Assembly: GCA_040376705.1 (NCBI GenBank)
Contig: JBEIQE010000003.1
Location: 87,773 to 151,772 of the forward strand
Direction of reading: 5' to 3'
Source of the DNA: JBEIQE01 sp040376705
GTDB taxonomy: Bacteria; Pseudomonadota; Alphaproteobacteria; UBA2400
DNA length: 64,000 nucleotides
In this document: one piece after another, positions 16,754-25,247 of the stretch
Layout: each line of letters starts with the position of its first letter
How positions within the stretch are numbered: position 1 is the stretch's first letter
Notes under the pieces: model-generated
Told to the model about the DNA's origin: nothing
The model's database searches: none
The model's input: the letters and a program-made list of their open reading frames with translations, nothing else
Program-made: the position numbers and the translations under genes

Positions 16754-16969
16754 TTAGTGATAAACAATGGTGTTGGTCGGTTTGCGCTGCGGCGTTGGCG
16801 TCGGTAAGGGCATCCGGCCGATTTCGTTATACGGTTTGGTCGGTGTGCTGCTGGGCACAATCTCAAGCCGCGGCTCGATATGATTGCGCCTCAGCTCTTC
16901 TTGCTGTTGGGGTGTCAGCGGTTTCCAGGTTGATTCTGGGTTCCTGTCGTCTTCCGGTCTCCACACCAT
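16754..16969 (-). CDS. Short proline-rich unknown protein, 71 residues
   Basis: The ATG at 16969 is preceded by AAGGAG seven bases upstream, a strong ribosome binding site; the longer frame back to 17035 lacks one. The product is hydrophilic and rich in Pro, Thr and Arg, with PQQQEELRRNH and a Pro/Thr repeat-like end, so it is probably largely disordered. It belongs to the set of short orphan genes between sucD and sucA. No function is suggested. Confidence 0.5.
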   Translation of the reverse strand: MVWRPEDDRNPESTWKPLTPQQQEELRRNHIEPRLEIVPSSTPTKPYNEIGRMPLPTPTPQRKPTNTIVYH

Positions 16970-17249
16970 TTTTATATCTCCTTGAAGGAGTTGCCCTGTT
17001 GCCAAAAATGTAGGCACTGGTTGCCTTCCGAGCAAGATCTAAAGTGTTAAAATGGCATAGAAGTAATAATATTGCGTCAATATGCGCCCAAATCAACCTA
17101 GATATGCGCGAAACGGGTGGCTGACGCCCTTTAGCCCGCACTTAAGAGAAGTATCTCTAAGGTAAGCTCCCGCAATGCACCAGATAGCACTTTACACAGG
17201 CGCTGCGGGGGTTTAACCCGCGTACACCAATTCGTTTCCGGAGATCACC

Positions 17250-20111
17250 ATGGCGCTCGCAGCTGCCCAAAATTCTTTCCTGTTCGGCCCTAACTCTGCC
17301 TACCTCAATGATCTGTATGCGCAGTATCAGAAGAACCCTGCTTCCATCGACCCGTCATGGCAGCAGTTCTTTGCCGACCTCAAAGATGGCGACTTCGCCG
17401 AACGCCGTCCCAGCTGGGAGCCCAAGGTTGTTGTAGCCGCTGAAGCACCAGCCGCTGGCAAGAAGGGCGCTGCTGCACCGGCCGCAGCCCCCACACAAGA
17501 GACACGCCAGGCAACGCTTGATTCAATCCGTGCCCTCATGCTTATTCGCGCCTATCGCGTGCGCGGCCATCAGCAGGCGAACATCGACCCGCTGGGCATG
17601 CTCAAGCACCCGGCACATGCAGAGCTCGACCCTGCTTCTTATGGTTTTGGTGAAGCCGATTGGGATCGCCCGATTTTCATCGATCATGTTCTGGGGCTTG
17701 AAACAGCAACCCTGCGCCAGATCGTGCAGCTACTACAGGATACTTACTGCGGCTCCATCGGCGTTGAGTTCATGCATATTCAGGACCCGGCGCAGAAGGC
17801 CTGGATTCAGGAGCGCATTGAAGGCATCCGCAACCAGACCGAGTTCAGCCGCGAAGGCAAGAAGGCCATTCTGCAGGCGCTGATCAAGGCCGAAGGCATC
17901 GAGCAGTTCCTGCACACAAAGTTCCCCGGCACAAAGCGTTTTGGTCTCGATGGTGGCGAAGCGCTGATCCCTGCAATCGAGCAGGTATTAAAGCGTGGCG
18001 GCCAGCTGGGCGTGAAAGAAGCCATCTTTGGTATGGCACACCGCGGCCGTCTTAACGTGCTCACCAACATCATGACCAAGCGCTTTGCTGCGCTGTTCTC
18101 CGAGTTCCAGGGTACACCTGCCAATCCTGCTGATGTGCAGGGCTCGGGCGATGTGAAGTACCATCTCGGTGCTTCTGCTGACCGTGAGTTCGATGGCAAC
18201 CACATCCACCTCTCGCTCAACCCCAACCCGTCGCATCTCGAGTGCGTCAATCCGGTTGTGCTCGGTAAGGTACGTGCCAAGCAGATGCAGCGTGGCGATG
18301 TGCGCAAGGAAGAGGTTGTCGGCATTCTCCTGCATGGCGATGCCGCCTTCGCAGGTCAGGGTCTGGTAGCTGAATCTCTCGCGATGAGCGAGCTGAAGGG
18401 CTATCGCACTGGCGGTACCATTCACTTTGTTATCAACAACCAGATTGGCTTTACTACCAAGCCGGCGCATTCACGTTCGGGCCTCTATGCAACCGACGTT
18501 GCCTTGATGATCCACGCTCCCGTTTTCCATGTAAATGGTGATGATCCCGAGGCCGTGGTGCATGTTGCGCGCATCGCTACCGAGTATCGCCAGCAGTTCA
18601 AGAAAGACGTAGTGATCGATATGTATTGCTATCGTCGCTATGGCCATAACGAAGGCGATGAGCCGCTGTTCACTCAGCCGCTTATGTACAAAAACATCAA
18701 GGATCATCTCTCGACCCGCAAGATCTATGCGCAGCAGCTGGCCGAAAGCGGTGTGATTTCTGCCGATGAGGCCGAGGCCATGAACGCCGAGTTCTACAAG
18801 CACCTCGAGACCGAGTTTGAAGCCGCAACTTCCTATAAACCCAACAAGGCTGATTGGCTGGAAGGCAAGTGGGCGGGCATCAGCCCGGCCTATGCCGAAG
18901 GTTCGAGCTGGCAGGCCGATACCGGCGTAGAAGCTGCCAAGCTGCAGGAAGTGGGCAAGGCCCTGGTGACAACGCCCCCCGGCTTTAACCTCAACCCCAA
19001 GATCGCCCGTCAGCTCGAGGCCAAGGCCAAGATGTTCGAGACGGGCGAGGGCATCGACTGGGCAACCGGCGAAGCACTGGCCTTTGGCACCTTGCTGATC
19101 GAGGGTAATCCCGTACGTCTTTCGGGGCAGGACTGTGGCCGCGGTACCTTCTCACAGCGCCATGCTGCTCTCTACGATCAGGAGAACGAGACCAAGTATG
19201 TGTCGCTCAACCACATCCGCAAGGATGGTCTTGAGGCCCAGCAGGCTCGTTTCGAAGTGCTCGACAGCCCGCTCAGTGAAGCAGGCGTAATGGGCTTTGA
19301 ATATGGCTATACACTGGCCGAGCCGAATGCGCTGGTTATGTGGGAAGGGCAGTTCGGTGACTTCGCCAATGGTGCGCAGGTCATCATCGATCAGTTCATC
19401 TCATCAGCCGAAAGCAAGTGGCTGCGTATGAGCGGCCTCGTGCTGCTGCTGCCGCATGGCTATGAAGGTCAGGGCCCTGAGCATTCATCTGCCCGCTTCG
19501 AGCGTTACCTGCAGTCGTCGGCTGAGGATAACTGGCAGGTGGCAAATATCACTACGCCAGCCAACTACTATCACGCTCTGCGCCGCCAGCTGCGCCGCAA
19601 GTTCCGCAAGCCATTGGTGCAGATGACGCCCAAGAGCCTGCTGCGTCATAAGCTGTGCGTCTCCAAGCTCGCCGACTTCCTGCCGGGTACCAGCTTCCTG
19701 CCGGTGATTGGCGATGTGGATGTAACAGCTAAGTCGGTCAAGCGCGTGGTGCTCTGCACTGGCAAGGTCTACTACGACCTGTGGCAGGCAAGAGAAGACA
19801 AGAAGGTCAAGGATGTGACCCTTGTGCGCATTGAGCAGCTTTACCCGTTCCCGGCAGCCGAGCTGCAGGCCGAACTCGCGAAGTATACCGGTGCAACCGA
19901 GGTTGTATGGTGCCAGGAAGAGCCCGAGAACATGGGGGCCTGGACCTTCATCGACCGCCGCGTCGAAGGCGTGCTCGAAAAGGTTGGCGGCAAGGCCAAG
20001 CGCCCGATTTATGTCGGTCGTCCGGCTGCAGCATCGCCCGCTACAGGTTCGCTCAAGCGCCATACCGCCGAGCAGACCAAGCTGGTGGACGAAGCGCTGA
20101 CGGTAAAGTAA
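17250..20111 (+). CDS. sucA: 2-Oxoglutarate dehydrogenase, E1 component
   Basis: SucA decarboxylates 2-oxoglutarate with thiamine diphosphate and passes succinyl groups to SucB. The 953 residues match the family. Near residue 262 is GMAHRGRLNVL, and the ThDP-binding GDAAFAGQG lies near residue 362 with HNEGDEP near residue 466; the C-terminal VWCQEEPENMGAW is conserved. The N-terminus starts with NSFLFGPNSAYLNDLYAQYQ, typical of the E1o N-terminal segment. It has a 200-base upstream region and is followed 24 bases later by an uncharacterised gene and then sucB. Confidence 0.98.
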   Translation: MALAAAQNSFLFGPNSAYLNDLYAQYQKNPASIDPSWQQFFADLKDGDFAERRPSWEPKVVVAAEAPAAGKKGAAAPAAAPTQETRQATLDSIRALMLIRAYRVRGHQQANIDPLGMLKHPAHAELDPASYGFGEADWDRPIFIDHVLGLETATLRQIVQLLQDTYCGSIGVEFMHIQDPAQKAWIQERIEGIRNQTEFSREGKKAILQALIKAEGIEQFLHTKFPGTKRFGLDGGEALIPAIEQVLKRGGQLGVKEAIFGMAHRGRLNVLTNIMTKRFAALFSEFQGTPANPADVQGSGDVKYHLGASADREFDGNHIHLSLNPNPSHLECVNPVVLGKVRAKQMQRGDVRKEEVVGILLHGDAAFAGQGLVAESLAMSELKGYRTGGTIHFVINNQIGFTTKPAHSRSGLYATDVALMIHAPVFHVNGDDPEAVVHVARIATEYRQQFKKDVVIDMYCYRRYGHNEGDEPLFTQPLMYKNIKDHLSTRKIYAQQLAESGVISADEAEAMNAEFYKHLETEFEAATSYKPNKADWLEGKWAGISPAYAEGSSWQADTGVEAAKLQEVGKALVTTPPGFNLNPKIARQLEAKAKMFETGEGIDWATGEALAFGTLLIEGNPVRLSGQDCGRGTFSQRHAALYDQENETKYVSLNHIRKDGLEAQQARFEVLDSPLSEAGVMGFEYGYTLAEPNALVMWEGQFGDFANGAQVIIDQFISSAESKWLRMSGLVLLLPHGYEGQGPEHSSARFERYLQSSAEDNWQVANITTPANYYHALRRQLRRKFRKPLVQMTPKSLLRHKLCVSKLADFLPGTSFLPVIGDVDVTAKSVKRVVLCTGKVYYDLWQAREDKKVKDVTLVRIEQLYPFPAAELQAELAKYTGATEVVWCQEEPENMGAWTFIDRRVEGVLEKVGGKAKRPIYVGRPAAASPATGSLKRHTAEQTKLVDEALTVK

Positions 20112-20135
20112 ACAAGAAGCAAGGGAGCCAATCAC

Positions 20136-20669
20136 ATGGCCAAGAGAGCAAAAGCCGGTCCGGTCATCGTCGTGCAGCAGAAAGTGAGGGCTGAAGATTC
20201 CCTCACGCATATTTTTGCAGGCTTCGCCGGTGACATTCGCCGCGATACCGATAAAGCTGAGCAGGGCCTCAAGAGCTATATTGGCGAAGTGATGCTCAAG
20301 AAGTGGGTAAAAACCGAAGTGGCCGATGGCCTTACACCGGTTGCGGCCATGAAGCGCGCTGCGGATATCGCGGCTGCCTACGCCACGCCTGGTGGTACCG
20401 ACGTTGTAGCGGCCGGTCAGCTGCGCGTGGTGCTCGAGGCGGCGCGTAACGGCCTCAGTCTGGCGGCAGTGGGTAAGGTGGTTGGCGATATCAAGCTGCG
20501 GAATGACCCCAAAGTGTCGACCCCTGCCAAAGCTTTTGCCGAGGTTCTGACCCGCGCCTGCCGCGTTGTAACCGATATTTGTGATGATGCGAAAGTAAGT
20601 GCGGCTGATGCCAAAAAGGCAGGCCTGCGTCTTTCAACCCGTCAGGCTGTCGAATCTGTCTGTAAATAA
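20136..20669 (+). CDS. Unknown 177-residue protein between sucA and sucB
   Basis: An AAGGGAGCC site precedes ATG 20136. The product begins with a basic tail (MAKRAKAG), then has helices with EQGLKSYIGEVMLKKWVK and LGL-type repeats, and looks soluble and compact. It contains two cysteines in RACRVVTDICDD. It is not SucB, Lpd or a known regulator of the complex. It sits inside the suc operon, 24 bases after sucA and 28 before sucB, which implies coexpression with the 2-oxoglutarate dehydrogenase complex. No family recognised. Confidence 0.65.
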   Translation: MAKRAKAGPVIVVQQKVRAEDSLTHIFAGFAGDIRRDTDKAEQGLKSYIGEVMLKKWVKTEVADGLTPVAAMKRAADIAAAYATPGGTDVVAAGQLRVVLEAARNGLSLAAVGKVVGDIKLRNDPKVSTPAKAFAEVLTRACRVVTDICDDAKVSAADAKKAGLRLSTRQAVESVCK

Positions 20670-20697
20670 CCAATCTGTATAACCGAAGGAAGTTGTC

Positions 20698-21963
20698 ATG
20701 AGCGATATCGTAGTTCCCACACTGGGTGAATCTGTAGCTGAAGCCACCGTGGCCAAGTGGCTCAAGAAGGTTGGCGACACTGTTGCCATGGATGAGCCCT
20801 TGGTTGAGCTTGAAACCGATAAGGTTACGCTTGAGGTGAATGCCGCTGCCGCTGGCACCATCTCCGAAATCGTGGCCGATAAGGGCGCGACGGTTAAGGT
20901 AGGGCAGGTGCTTGGTCGTATGGCTGCTGGTGCTGCCGGTACCAAGGCTGCTCCTAAGGCCGCTGCTCCTGCTGCGGCGCCCGCACCTGTAGCTGCGGCG
21001 CCCGCACCTGTAGCTGCGGCTCCCGCACCTGTAGCTGCGGCTCCGGTTGCTGCCTCTAATGTATCCGCCATGCCCGGCCCAGCCGCACGCAAGGCGATTG
21101 CCGATACCGGCGTGAATGCAGCTGCCATCGCTGGCACCGGCAAAGATGGCCGCGTGACCAAGGGCGATGTACTGGTAGCCGTGGCCGGTAATGCTGCGGT
21201 TCAGGCCAAGCCCCAAAGCGCTCCTATGTTCGTTCCGGTTGAAAACCCCAACCGTACACAGGCTGCGCGTGAAGAGCGCGTGAAAATGAGCCGTCTGCGC
21301 CAGCGCATTGCCGAGCGCCTTAAGGATGCGCAGAACACCGCTGCCATGCTCACCACCTTCAATGAAGTTGATATGAGCGGCATTCTGGCTCTGCGTAACA
21401 GCTACAAGGAAGGCTTCGAGAAGAAGCATGGCGTGAAGCTGGGCTTCATGAGCTTCTTCACCAAGGCTTGTATTCAGGCCCTGCGCGAGCTGCCCGCTGT
21501 AAACGCCGAGATTGAAGGCGATGAGATTGTTTACAAGAACTACTATGATATCGGCGTTGCCGTTGGCACACCTAATGGCCTGGTGGTTCCGGTTGTGCGC
21601 GATGCCGACCAGCTGAGCTTTGCCGCACTTGAAAAGAAGATCGGCGAGTTTGGTCTCAAGGCGCGCGATGGCAAGCTGACCATGGCCGATATGACCGGTG
21701 GCACCTTCACCATCTCGAATGGTGGTGTGTACGGCTCGCTCATGAGCACACCTATCATCAACCCGCCGCAGAGCGCTATTCTTGGTATGCATAAGACCAT
21801 GGACCGCGCTGTTGTGATAAACGGCAAGGTTGAAGTGCGCCCGATGATGTATCTCGCGCTCTCTTACGATCACCGTATTGTTGACGGTAAAGAGGCCGTC
21901 ACCTTCCTCGTACGTGTGAAAGAATGCCTTGAAGACCCGCAGCGCCTGATGCTCGAGGTCTGA
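20698..21963 (+). CDS. sucB: Dihydrolipoamide succinyltransferase, E2 component
   Basis: SucB is the lipoyl core of the 2-oxoglutarate dehydrogenase complex. Its single N-terminal lipoyl domain carries ETDKVTLEV near residue 40 with the lipoylated lysine. A Pro/Ala linker then leads to the E1/E3-binding domain (PGPAARKAIAD) and the catalytic domain ending in SYDHRIVDGKEAV, with its His/Asp catalytic pair. The 421 residues fit the family. The linker is encoded by 21-bp direct repeats. It starts 28 bases after the orphan gene following sucA. The E3 gene lpd lies 4.5 kb further on. Confidence 0.98.
   Translation: MSDIVVPTLGESVAEATVAKWLKKVGDTVAMDEPLVELETDKVTLEVNAAAAGTISEIVADKGATVKVGQVLGRMAAGAAGTKAAPKAAAPAAAPAPVAAAPAPVAAAPAPVAAAPVAASNVSAMPGPAARKAIADTGVNAAAIAGTGKDGRVTKGDVLVAVAGNAAVQAKPQSAPMFVPVENPNRTQAAREERVKMSRLRQRIAERLKDAQNTAAMLTTFNEVDMSGILALRNSYKEGFEKKHGVKLGFMSFFTKACIQALRELPAVNAEIEGDEIVYKNYYDIGVAVGTPNGLVVPVVRDADQLSFAALEKKIGEFGLKARDGKLTMADMTGGTFTISNGGVYGSLMSTPIINPPQSAILGMHKTMDRAVVINGKVEVRPMMYLALSYDHRIVDGKEAVTFLVRVKECLEDPQRLMLEV
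20971..21044 (+). repeat. 21-bp tandem repeat in the sucB linker
   Basis: Three copies of a 21-bp unit (starting GCTGCGGCGCCCGCACCTG, with one C-to-T change in the last) plus a partial fourth encode Ala/Pro linker residues of the form AAAPAPV. Length variation between strains would be expected here. Confidence 0.9.
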
Positions 21964-21983
21964 TAAAACGACTTGTACTGACC

Positions 21984-22011
21984 CAGCTGGCTGCTATGCT
22001 GCAGCCAGCTG
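21984..22011. terminator. Hairpin after sucB
   Basis: CAGCTGGCTGC / GCAGCCAGCTG is a perfect 11-bp stem with a 6-base loop, 21 bases after the sucB stop and 12 before the next ATG. It has no T-run, so it may be an attenuator or an RNA-stability element instead of an intrinsic terminator. Confidence 0.5.
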
Positions 22012-22023
22012 AAAGGTCACCCG

Positions 22024-22461
22024 ATGAGCACTCCACCTACAATCGACTATTCAAAATTTATCATTGAACGCGGCCCGCTATGGACGGCGCAGCTGCATGA
22101 CGACCAGACGTACCTTGGCCGTATGATCATTGCACTCAATCGCCCGGCCGAAATCGACTGGCTCGATCTTGAGGATGCCGACTACACCGAGTATTTCAGG
22201 ATTGCACGCCGCTGCAAGCAGGCGCTTACCGAGTTGTTCGCGCCCGATATGTTCAATCATGCAACCCTGCGCAACGAGTGGCGGCAGCAGCATGTGCATC
22301 TCATTCCGCGTTATATCGAAAAGCGTGAGTTTGCAGGGCTGGTGTTCGAGGATAAGCGCTGGGGTAAAAACTGGCCGCCGTATGATAAAGTGAGCCTGCC
22401 GATGGAAAAGCTCATGGAAATTCGTGCAGCGATATCTGCCAAAATGGCGCTAACCACCTGA
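22024..22461 (+). CDS. HIT-like protein
   Basis: The 145 residues contain QQHVHLIPRY near residue 95, a histidine-triad-like HxHx(I/L) end, with FNHATLRNEW just before, as in members of the HIT superfamily of nucleotide hydrolases and transferases. The family has HxHxHxx; here the first histidine is Gln, so catalytic ability is uncertain. The ATG at 22024 follows GAAAGGTC. The gene follows the sucB hairpin and may be coexpressed with sucB. Substrate unknown. Confidence 0.65.
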   Translation: MSTPPTIDYSKFIIERGPLWTAQLHDDQTYLGRMIIALNRPAEIDWLDLEDADYTEYFRIARRCKQALTELFAPDMFNHATLRNEWRQQHVHLIPRYIEKREFAGLVFEDKRWGKNWPPYDKVSLPMEKLMEIRAAISAKMALTT

Positions 22462-22484
22462 TATACAATAAATATATCGTGTGG

Positions 22485-22499
22485 TTAAGTCGGCCTTAA
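22485..22499. promoter_or_regulatory. CtrA-like box upstream of the 728-residue gene
   Basis: TTAA-GTCGGCC-TTAA has exact seven-base spacing, 23 bases before the ATG at 22523. That is unusually close to the start, so it could act as a repression site or be coincidental. Confidence 0.4.
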
Positions 22500-22522
22500 A
22501 GCCTTTTTGCTAGGGTTATCAT

Positions 22523-24709
22523 ATGGCTGACCCTAAAAAACCCGGTCCTGACCTGTCAGGGCGCACCTCCATTCTCGGCAAGATCGATGCAGGTATCAGG
22601 GCTGCCGCAAATTTCGTGACCTTTGGCTATGCCGACAAGCTCGACGCGATGATGAGCTCGGGTAGTTACAAAGACAACATGGAGAAGAACAAAGCCATCA
22701 ACGAGTTTGATGAAGCGAATAACACCGCCGCCGTGCGTACAGGGCAGGTGGGTATTACAGCCGTTGCTGCAGCCCCCGGTCTGGTGAAGGCAGCCGTCGG
22801 TAAGGTCGCTCAGGTAGGCAGCAATCTCTTCGCCAAAGCCACGGGCCGTGCAGCTACTGCTGAAGTTGCGGTTGCTCAAACAGCGGCCCGCGTTATGCCT
22901 GCAGCAGTTGCAGCGCCAGCTATACCTGCTGCTGCACCGGCCGCAACGAGCTTGGCTGGCAAGGCCGCCAGCCTTACAGGTAAAGCCGTTAAGAAAACAG
23001 CCAAGGTAGGCCTTGCCATGGGCGTGCCTCTGGTGGTGGCAGATGCTGTTGTTTCATCGGCTATGGAAGCACAAGCAGGCGATAAGCCCAAAACGGCTGA
23101 GGAAATTGCCGGTGTAAACGGCAGTACAATTGAGGGCGGTGCCAGCGCTGTTGCCAGTGCCATTACACTTGCCGCTGTAGCGCCCGGCGCTATGCAGTTT
23201 GCCGAAAGAGTTGGCGAGCGCATGGCCGAGCGTATGGGCGGCCGCTTCAAGTCGATCATTCAGCTGGGTGAGAAACTGTCTGGCCATCTGCCCGATTCAG
23301 TTAAGCAGGCGGCACAAAACGGTGCAGCTCATTTGGGAGAACTGGCTCAGTCTGGCGCAACCACAGTTGCCAAGGCCTTTGGTGTTGCCTATGTCGGCGG
23401 TGAGGTTGTGGCTGGCCAGTATGTGTCAGATAGCAACAGCAATACGCCCTCAATGCTGGTTCAGGCGGTTGATGTTGTACGCGATACCTATGCCGATCTT
23501 AAAAAAGCCGGGCTCGACCGCGGTGCAGGCGGTAGCGTTTCGGGCGCACTGGTTGCCTCGGCCACGGTACTCGTAACCGAGCTGACAGAAGGTCTGGTGC
23601 CGGGTATTGCCAATATTTCAGCAAAAGAACAGCAGTTATTGCTGGCCAAAGATGCCGACTTCAATAACCCGCATATGATCCGCCTTCTGGCAACGCATAT
23701 GGGTAGTGAAATCGCTGCCATCGATCGCGATATACGGATGAAGGGCGCGATGCTTGACGCCGAGTTTGCGCCGTTGCTCAAGGCTCCCGGTATGCCAGCC
23801 ACTGCCGAAGAATGGAAGGCGCAGGCCGCCACCATGACAGATGCCGAGCTGCAGGCGCACCCATTCTATAAATATGATATGGCCCGTATCGAGCTCGAGC
23901 AGCAGCAGCGTACGGCCATGCTGGCCGTGGATGAGCGCTGGCGCCCGGCGCAGCAGAACCTTGATGCCTATCTGGCCAGTGGCAAGGCTGACCTCAGTAA
24001 TCCGGCGATTGCCACATTAGCAGCCGCCCGCATGCAGGATGATATTACCGCAGCGCAGCGCAAGTTTGACAGCGGCCTGTTTAGAGACGGCTCATTCGAT
24101 TATCGTCAGGGCTCATGGGCATTCGATGATTCTGCCAAGCTTGAGACCTTGCGTACGGAGCGCGCCGCCGCCATGGCTGCTCTCGAGGCCAAATGGAAAC
24201 CGGTTGATGAGCGTATGGCTGCACTGGCCAGTCCGCAGGCCCCAGCAGCTACAGCGGCTGCTCCAGCCGTTGAGATACATGCTCAGGCGCCTGCTGCTCC
24301 TGCACAACCTGCGGCAGCCAAGCCAGCACAGCACAAGCCAGCACCAATCAAGTCTGCTGCAGTGCGTCCGAATGAACTGATGGGCCCGCCTGCACCTGAT
24401 ACTCCACATGAAAGCTTTAATGCACAGGCTGCACTGCCAGATCCGGATCCTGCAATTGCCGCTGCATATGCAGCAGCAGCGGGTGCCACGGTTACAGTTG
24501 CTGGCCTTACGCCTGAAATGGTCACCCTGCCGCCACTGGTCGGGGCCGGTGGTGCCATGCTCTCTGGTGCATCATCGACGGTTGATCTTTCGGGGCTTAT
24601 GCCAAAGCCAGTAGAAGAGGCGGCGGCCTTGCCCGACCCCGATCTCGAGCGGGCGCGCCCCATTGCACTTAACACCAGAGCCCCTGGTGCCAGCACCAGT
24701 TTCGGGTAA
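22523..24709 (+). CDS. Large Ala-rich unknown protein
   Basis: The 728 residues are about one quarter Ala. The N-terminus (TFGYADKLDAMMSSGSYKDN) resembles segments found before the hydrophobic region of phage or secreted helical proteins, a weak hint. Long alternating hydrophobic helices follow (residues about 75-320), then a charged coiled-coil-like part with two related motifs (AVDERWRPAQQ and ALEAKWKPVDE near residues 470 and 550), and a Pro/Ala-rich C-terminal tail with AALPDPD twice. There is no signal peptide. It could be a membrane-active, structural or exported protein. Function unknown. Confidence 0.6.
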   Translation: MADPKKPGPDLSGRTSILGKIDAGIRAAANFVTFGYADKLDAMMSSGSYKDNMEKNKAINEFDEANNTAAVRTGQVGITAVAAAPGLVKAAVGKVAQVGSNLFAKATGRAATAEVAVAQTAARVMPAAVAAPAIPAAAPAATSLAGKAASLTGKAVKKTAKVGLAMGVPLVVADAVVSSAMEAQAGDKPKTAEEIAGVNGSTIEGGASAVASAITLAAVAPGAMQFAERVGERMAERMGGRFKSIIQLGEKLSGHLPDSVKQAAQNGAAHLGELAQSGATTVAKAFGVAYVGGEVVAGQYVSDSNSNTPSMLVQAVDVVRDTYADLKKAGLDRGAGGSVSGALVASATVLVTELTEGLVPGIANISAKEQQLLLAKDADFNNPHMIRLLATHMGSEIAAIDRDIRMKGAMLDAEFAPLLKAPGMPATAEEWKAQAATMTDAELQAHPFYKYDMARIELEQQQRTAMLAVDERWRPAQQNLDAYLASGKADLSNPAIATLAAARMQDDITAAQRKFDSGLFRDGSFDYRQGSWAFDDSAKLETLRTERAAAMAALEAKWKPVDERMAALASPQAPAATAAAPAVEIHAQAPAAPAQPAAAKPAQHKPAPIKSAAVRPNELMGPPAPDTPHESFNAQAALPDPDPAIAAAYAAAAGATVTVAGLTPEMVTLPPLVGAGGAMLSGASSTVDLSGLMPKPVEEAAALPDPDLERARPIALNTRAPGASTSFG

Positions 24710-24742
24710 TTTCAATGGGTTAACACATGCGCTGTTAACCAA

Positions 24743-24768
24743 TTAACAAAGTATTAATTGACAGTTAA
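24743..24768. promoter_or_regulatory. Triple TTAA array, CtrA-like, upstream of the 139-residue gene
   Basis: Three TTAA blocks start at 24743, 24754 and 24765, each separated by exactly seven bases (11-bp periodicity), giving two overlapping CtrA-like sites. It overlaps the possible -35 of the adjacent promoter. Binding by CtrA is inferred. Confidence 0.55.
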
Positions 24769-24786
24769 GCCCTTAATGACTTATCA
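24758..24786 (+). promoter_or_regulatory. Candidate promoter of the 139-residue gene
   Basis: TTGACA at 24758 and TTATCA at 24781 are separated by 17 bases. The -35 overlaps the TTAA array, as in CtrA-controlled promoters. The start codon is at 24825. Confidence 0.4.
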
Positions 24787-24824
24787 AAGAGTCCGTAAGT
24801 CGCAATAAAGAGGGCAACCAACAA

Positions 24825-25244
24825 ATGGCGACCATTGAAATTGATGTTTGTGCAGGCCTTGAGGCTTCAGGGCATACAGTTCACTACGTAAATCCGGAAG
24901 CGATGCCGCTTCAGGTCAAAGACATCCGCCGCATCGGTCCTTATATTGGCGCCTACCACACCCGCAGCCTGCAGCAGGCTCAAAGCACCATCTTCCTTGA
25001 TAATGACGGCACCTCGCCGCTCAACGTCATCGCCGTTCACGTGACCCAAAGCCCCATGATCGTGCGCCAGCGCATGATGTCGGCCCGTGCCGTATCGCCC
25101 AAGCCAGCCCCACAGCCGGTTATGGCACCTGCGGTTATGGCTTCAGTCTCTATCGCCAAGGCCAAGGCTGCAGCGGCTATGCCAGCTCCTGTGCTCAAGC
25201 CGCGCATTCCTACCACCACCGGTCAGGGTAGTGGCGGTTTCTGA
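24825..25244 (+). CDS. Unknown 139-residue protein
   Basis: The N-terminal 80 residues look like a compact domain with VHYVNPEAMPLQVKDIRRIG and IFLDNDGTSPLNVIAVHV. The C-terminal part is a low-complexity Pro/Ala/Lys segment. It has a clean ribosome binding region (GAGGGCAACC) and the most convincing CtrA-like array of the window upstream. It converges with the EEP-like gene two bases after its stop. No family recognised. Confidence 0.55.
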   Translation: MATIEIDVCAGLEASGHTVHYVNPEAMPLQVKDIRRIGPYIGAYHTRSLQQAQSTIFLDNDGTSPLNVIAVHVTQSPMIVRQRMMSARAVSPKPAPQPVMAPAVMASVSIAKAKAAAAMPAPVLKPRIPTTTGQGSGGF

Positions 25245-25247
25245 TTT

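Noticed and set aside
20971..21044. Regular 21-bp repeat considered as a CRISPR or minisatellite
   Set aside because: The units are contiguous without spacers and encode the in-frame SucB linker.
20491..21873. A 460-codon open frame on the minus strand opposite sucB
   Set aside because: It lies exactly antisense to the GC-rich, well-conserved sucB; the product is low complexity with Arg/Ser/Gly repeats opposite the Ala/Pro linker. It is a codon-bias shadow.
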